Source of the DNA: Kitasatospora sp. NA04385 | Lineage (GTDB): Bacteria; Actinomycetota; Actinomycetes; Streptomycetales; Streptomycetaceae | Assembly (NCBI RefSeq): GCF_013364235.1 | Contig: NZ_CP054919.1 | Span: 6,435,313 to 6,499,312 of the forward strand | Reading direction: 5' to 3' | DNA length: 64,000 bases | In this document: positions 63,237 through 64,000 of the stretch, one piece after another | How the letters are laid out: the number at the start of each line of letters is the position of its first letter | How positions within the stretch are numbered: position 1 is the first letter of the stretch | Translations under genes and position numbers: made by a program | Notes under the pieces: generated by a model | Told to the model about the DNA's origin: nothing | Databases searched by the model: none | The model's input: the letters and a program-made list of their open reading frames with translations, nothing else

Positions 63237-63728
63237 CTACTCCCCGGTGCTGCCGTCGATGCACTCGCGCAGCAGGTCGGCGTGGCCGTTGTGCCGGGCG
63301 TACTCCTCGATCATGTGGGTGACGACGTAGCGCAGCGTGAAGACCTCCTCGCGCCAGCGCACGGGCGCGTCGAAGGAGGCGGCGTCGTTGACGGTGGCCC
63401 GGGAGCGGGCGCACTCCTCGTGCCAGACCCGGAACGCCTCGTCCGGGTCGGCCGCCGCCACCTCGAACGCGGTGCCGCCCGGCCAGTGCACGGGTGCCTC
63501 GTCGCCGTTCACCACGTTCCGGAACCAGCCCCGCTCGACCTCGGCCAAGTGCCGCACCAGGCCGAGCAGGGAGAGCTCCGACGGCGGCACGGCTCGCAGC
63601 CGCAACTGTTCGGACGTCAGCCCGGCGCACTTCATCGCCAGCGTCTCGCGCTGGTACTGGAGGAACTCGGTCAGGGAGGCCCGGTCGTCGGCCACCCGGG
63701 AAGGCTCGGTGCGCTGCTGATCGCTCAT
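63237..63728 (-). CDS. DinB-family (DUF664) protein
   Basis: A 163-aa four-helix-bundle protein. LTEFLQYQRETLAMKCAGLT, SLLGLVRHLAEVERGWFRNV (metal His in RHLAEVER) and RYVVTHMIEEYARHNGHADL (His in THMIEEYARHNGH) are the DinB/DUF664 signatures, with three His that bind a metal. The family includes mycothiol- and bacillithiol-dependent transferases and many uncharacterised members. It is convergent with the ferritin-like gene; the 76-bp gap is low-complexity CCCTCGGC repeats. Confidence 0.9.
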   Translation of the reverse strand: MSDQQRTEPSRVADDRASLTEFLQYQRETLAMKCAGLTSEQLRLRAVPPSELSLLGLVRHLAEVERGWFRNVVNGDEAPVHWPGGTAFEVAAADPDEAFRVWHEECARSRATVNDAASFDAPVRWREEVFTLRYVVTHMIEEYARHNGHADLLRECIDGSTGE

Positions 63729-63892
63729 CCGACCATCATGCCAACCCGGGCCGACGTCCGGGCCGCCTCCCGGCAGCTCCGGCCGTCCGGCCCGCCCGTG
63801 GGACCGGCTGCGGCCGGTTGCGGCCCGGCTGCGGACCGGCCGGGCCGCCCCGGCGGTGAGCAGGCCCGATGCCCGGCAGTAGCATCCTGCGG

Positions 63893-64000
63893 ATGACCAC
63901 CACCGTGCTGCTGGTCGACGCCGCCGTCCTCGGCTCCACCGGCACCGCCCTGCTGCTCGGCCCCCGCGCCCTGCGCCCGCCCGTTCCCGCCGTTCCGGCC
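63893..64000 (+). CDS. hydrophobic protein, 3' truncated by window edge
   Basis: ATG 63893 opens a frame reading MTTTVLLVDAAVLGSTGTAL followed by LLGPRALRPPVP and runs off the window. The first 23 residues form a hydrophobic helix, so it is probably a membrane or exported protein. It is divergent from the DinB gene, with a 164-bp gap. Too little is present to name a family. Confidence 0.4.
   Translation, partial: MTTTVLLVDAAVLGSTGTALLLGPRALRPPVPAVPA

Overview
The window is about 72-73 % GC, has strong third-position GC bias, and is packed with actinomycete gene families: a SARP/AfsR regulator, an XRE/DUF5753 plus DUF6879 cassette, TetR and LysR regulators, a nitrate reductase fused to a flavoprotein, and WXG100/CpnT-like type VII secretion substrates. 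It most likely comes from a Streptomycetaceae chromosome (Streptomyces or Kitasatospora). I see no rRNA, tRNA or CRISPR array. All assignments come from reading the sequence; no database search was run.

Left part (1-25.4 kb). A HEAT-repeat protein is cut by the left edge. It converges on a secreted M9 collagenase whose promoter shares a 10-bp motif with the promoter of the neighbouring LysR gene. A PIG-L deacetylase follows. From 5.7 to 8.5 kb lies an IS graveyard: a decayed IS630 transposase, an ISAs1 transposase with an in-frame internal deletion, and an IS5 tail. It surrounds two small genes, one encoding a secreted protein. Next come a TetR/FAD-monooxygenase pair and a TetR/TIM-barrel glycosidase-like pair. 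A tightly coupled operon (EF-hand protein, isocitrate/isopropylmalate-type dehydrogenase, isochorismatase-type hydrolase, SAM methyltransferase) follows, then GAPDH, a CGNR zinc-finger regulator, an XRE-cupin regulator facing a DapA-like lyase/class II aldolase operon, an MBL-fold protein, a small lipoprotein and an SNF2 helicase.

Island (25.4-29.5 kb). The SNF2 gene is followed by only the 3' end of an oxidoreductase gene and then a lower-GC cassette: a 90-aa protein, DUF6879, an XRE/DUF5753 regulator and gene debris. After this come a 62-aa Lys- and Asp-Gly-rich peptide and a 376-aa PIMT-like methyltransferase. No ATP-grasp, lanthionine or lasso enzyme is nearby. This two-gene layout resembles the imiditide class of aspartimide RiPPs.

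Toxin operon (30.4-53.5 kb). A GNAT acetyltransferase and a WD40 propeller protein precede four co-directional genes: a WXG100-like protein, a CpnT/PPE-like Gly-rich protein, a repeat-bearing WXG100 protein with a YxxxD motif, and a 5454-residue giant. The giant has a CpnT-like N-terminus, a long His-Glu/Pro repeat stalk, a possible CNF/CheD-type Cys-His centre, two papain-like toxin deamidase domains, coiled coils, an OTU-type cysteine protease domain and six beta-rich repeats. Basic clusters resembling bipartite nuclear localisation signals precede both deamidase copies. A site differing at one base from the CebR (cellobiose sensor) operator sits in the apparent promoter of this operon. I regard this as the main discovery candidate: a cello-oligosaccharide-responsive, type-VII-exported multidomain effector that may act on eukaryotic cells. 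Three single-base frameshifts in the region look like lost G residues.

Right part (53.6-64 kb). A large SARP-NB-ARC-TPR regulator preceded by 11-bp direct repeats; about 0.9 kb of non-coding degenerate 25-bp repeats; a PaaI thioesterase with a textbook promoter; the NasA-type nitrate reductase/flavoprotein fusion; a ferritin-like diiron protein behind a palindromic operator; a DinB protein; and the start of a hydrophobic protein cut by the right edge.
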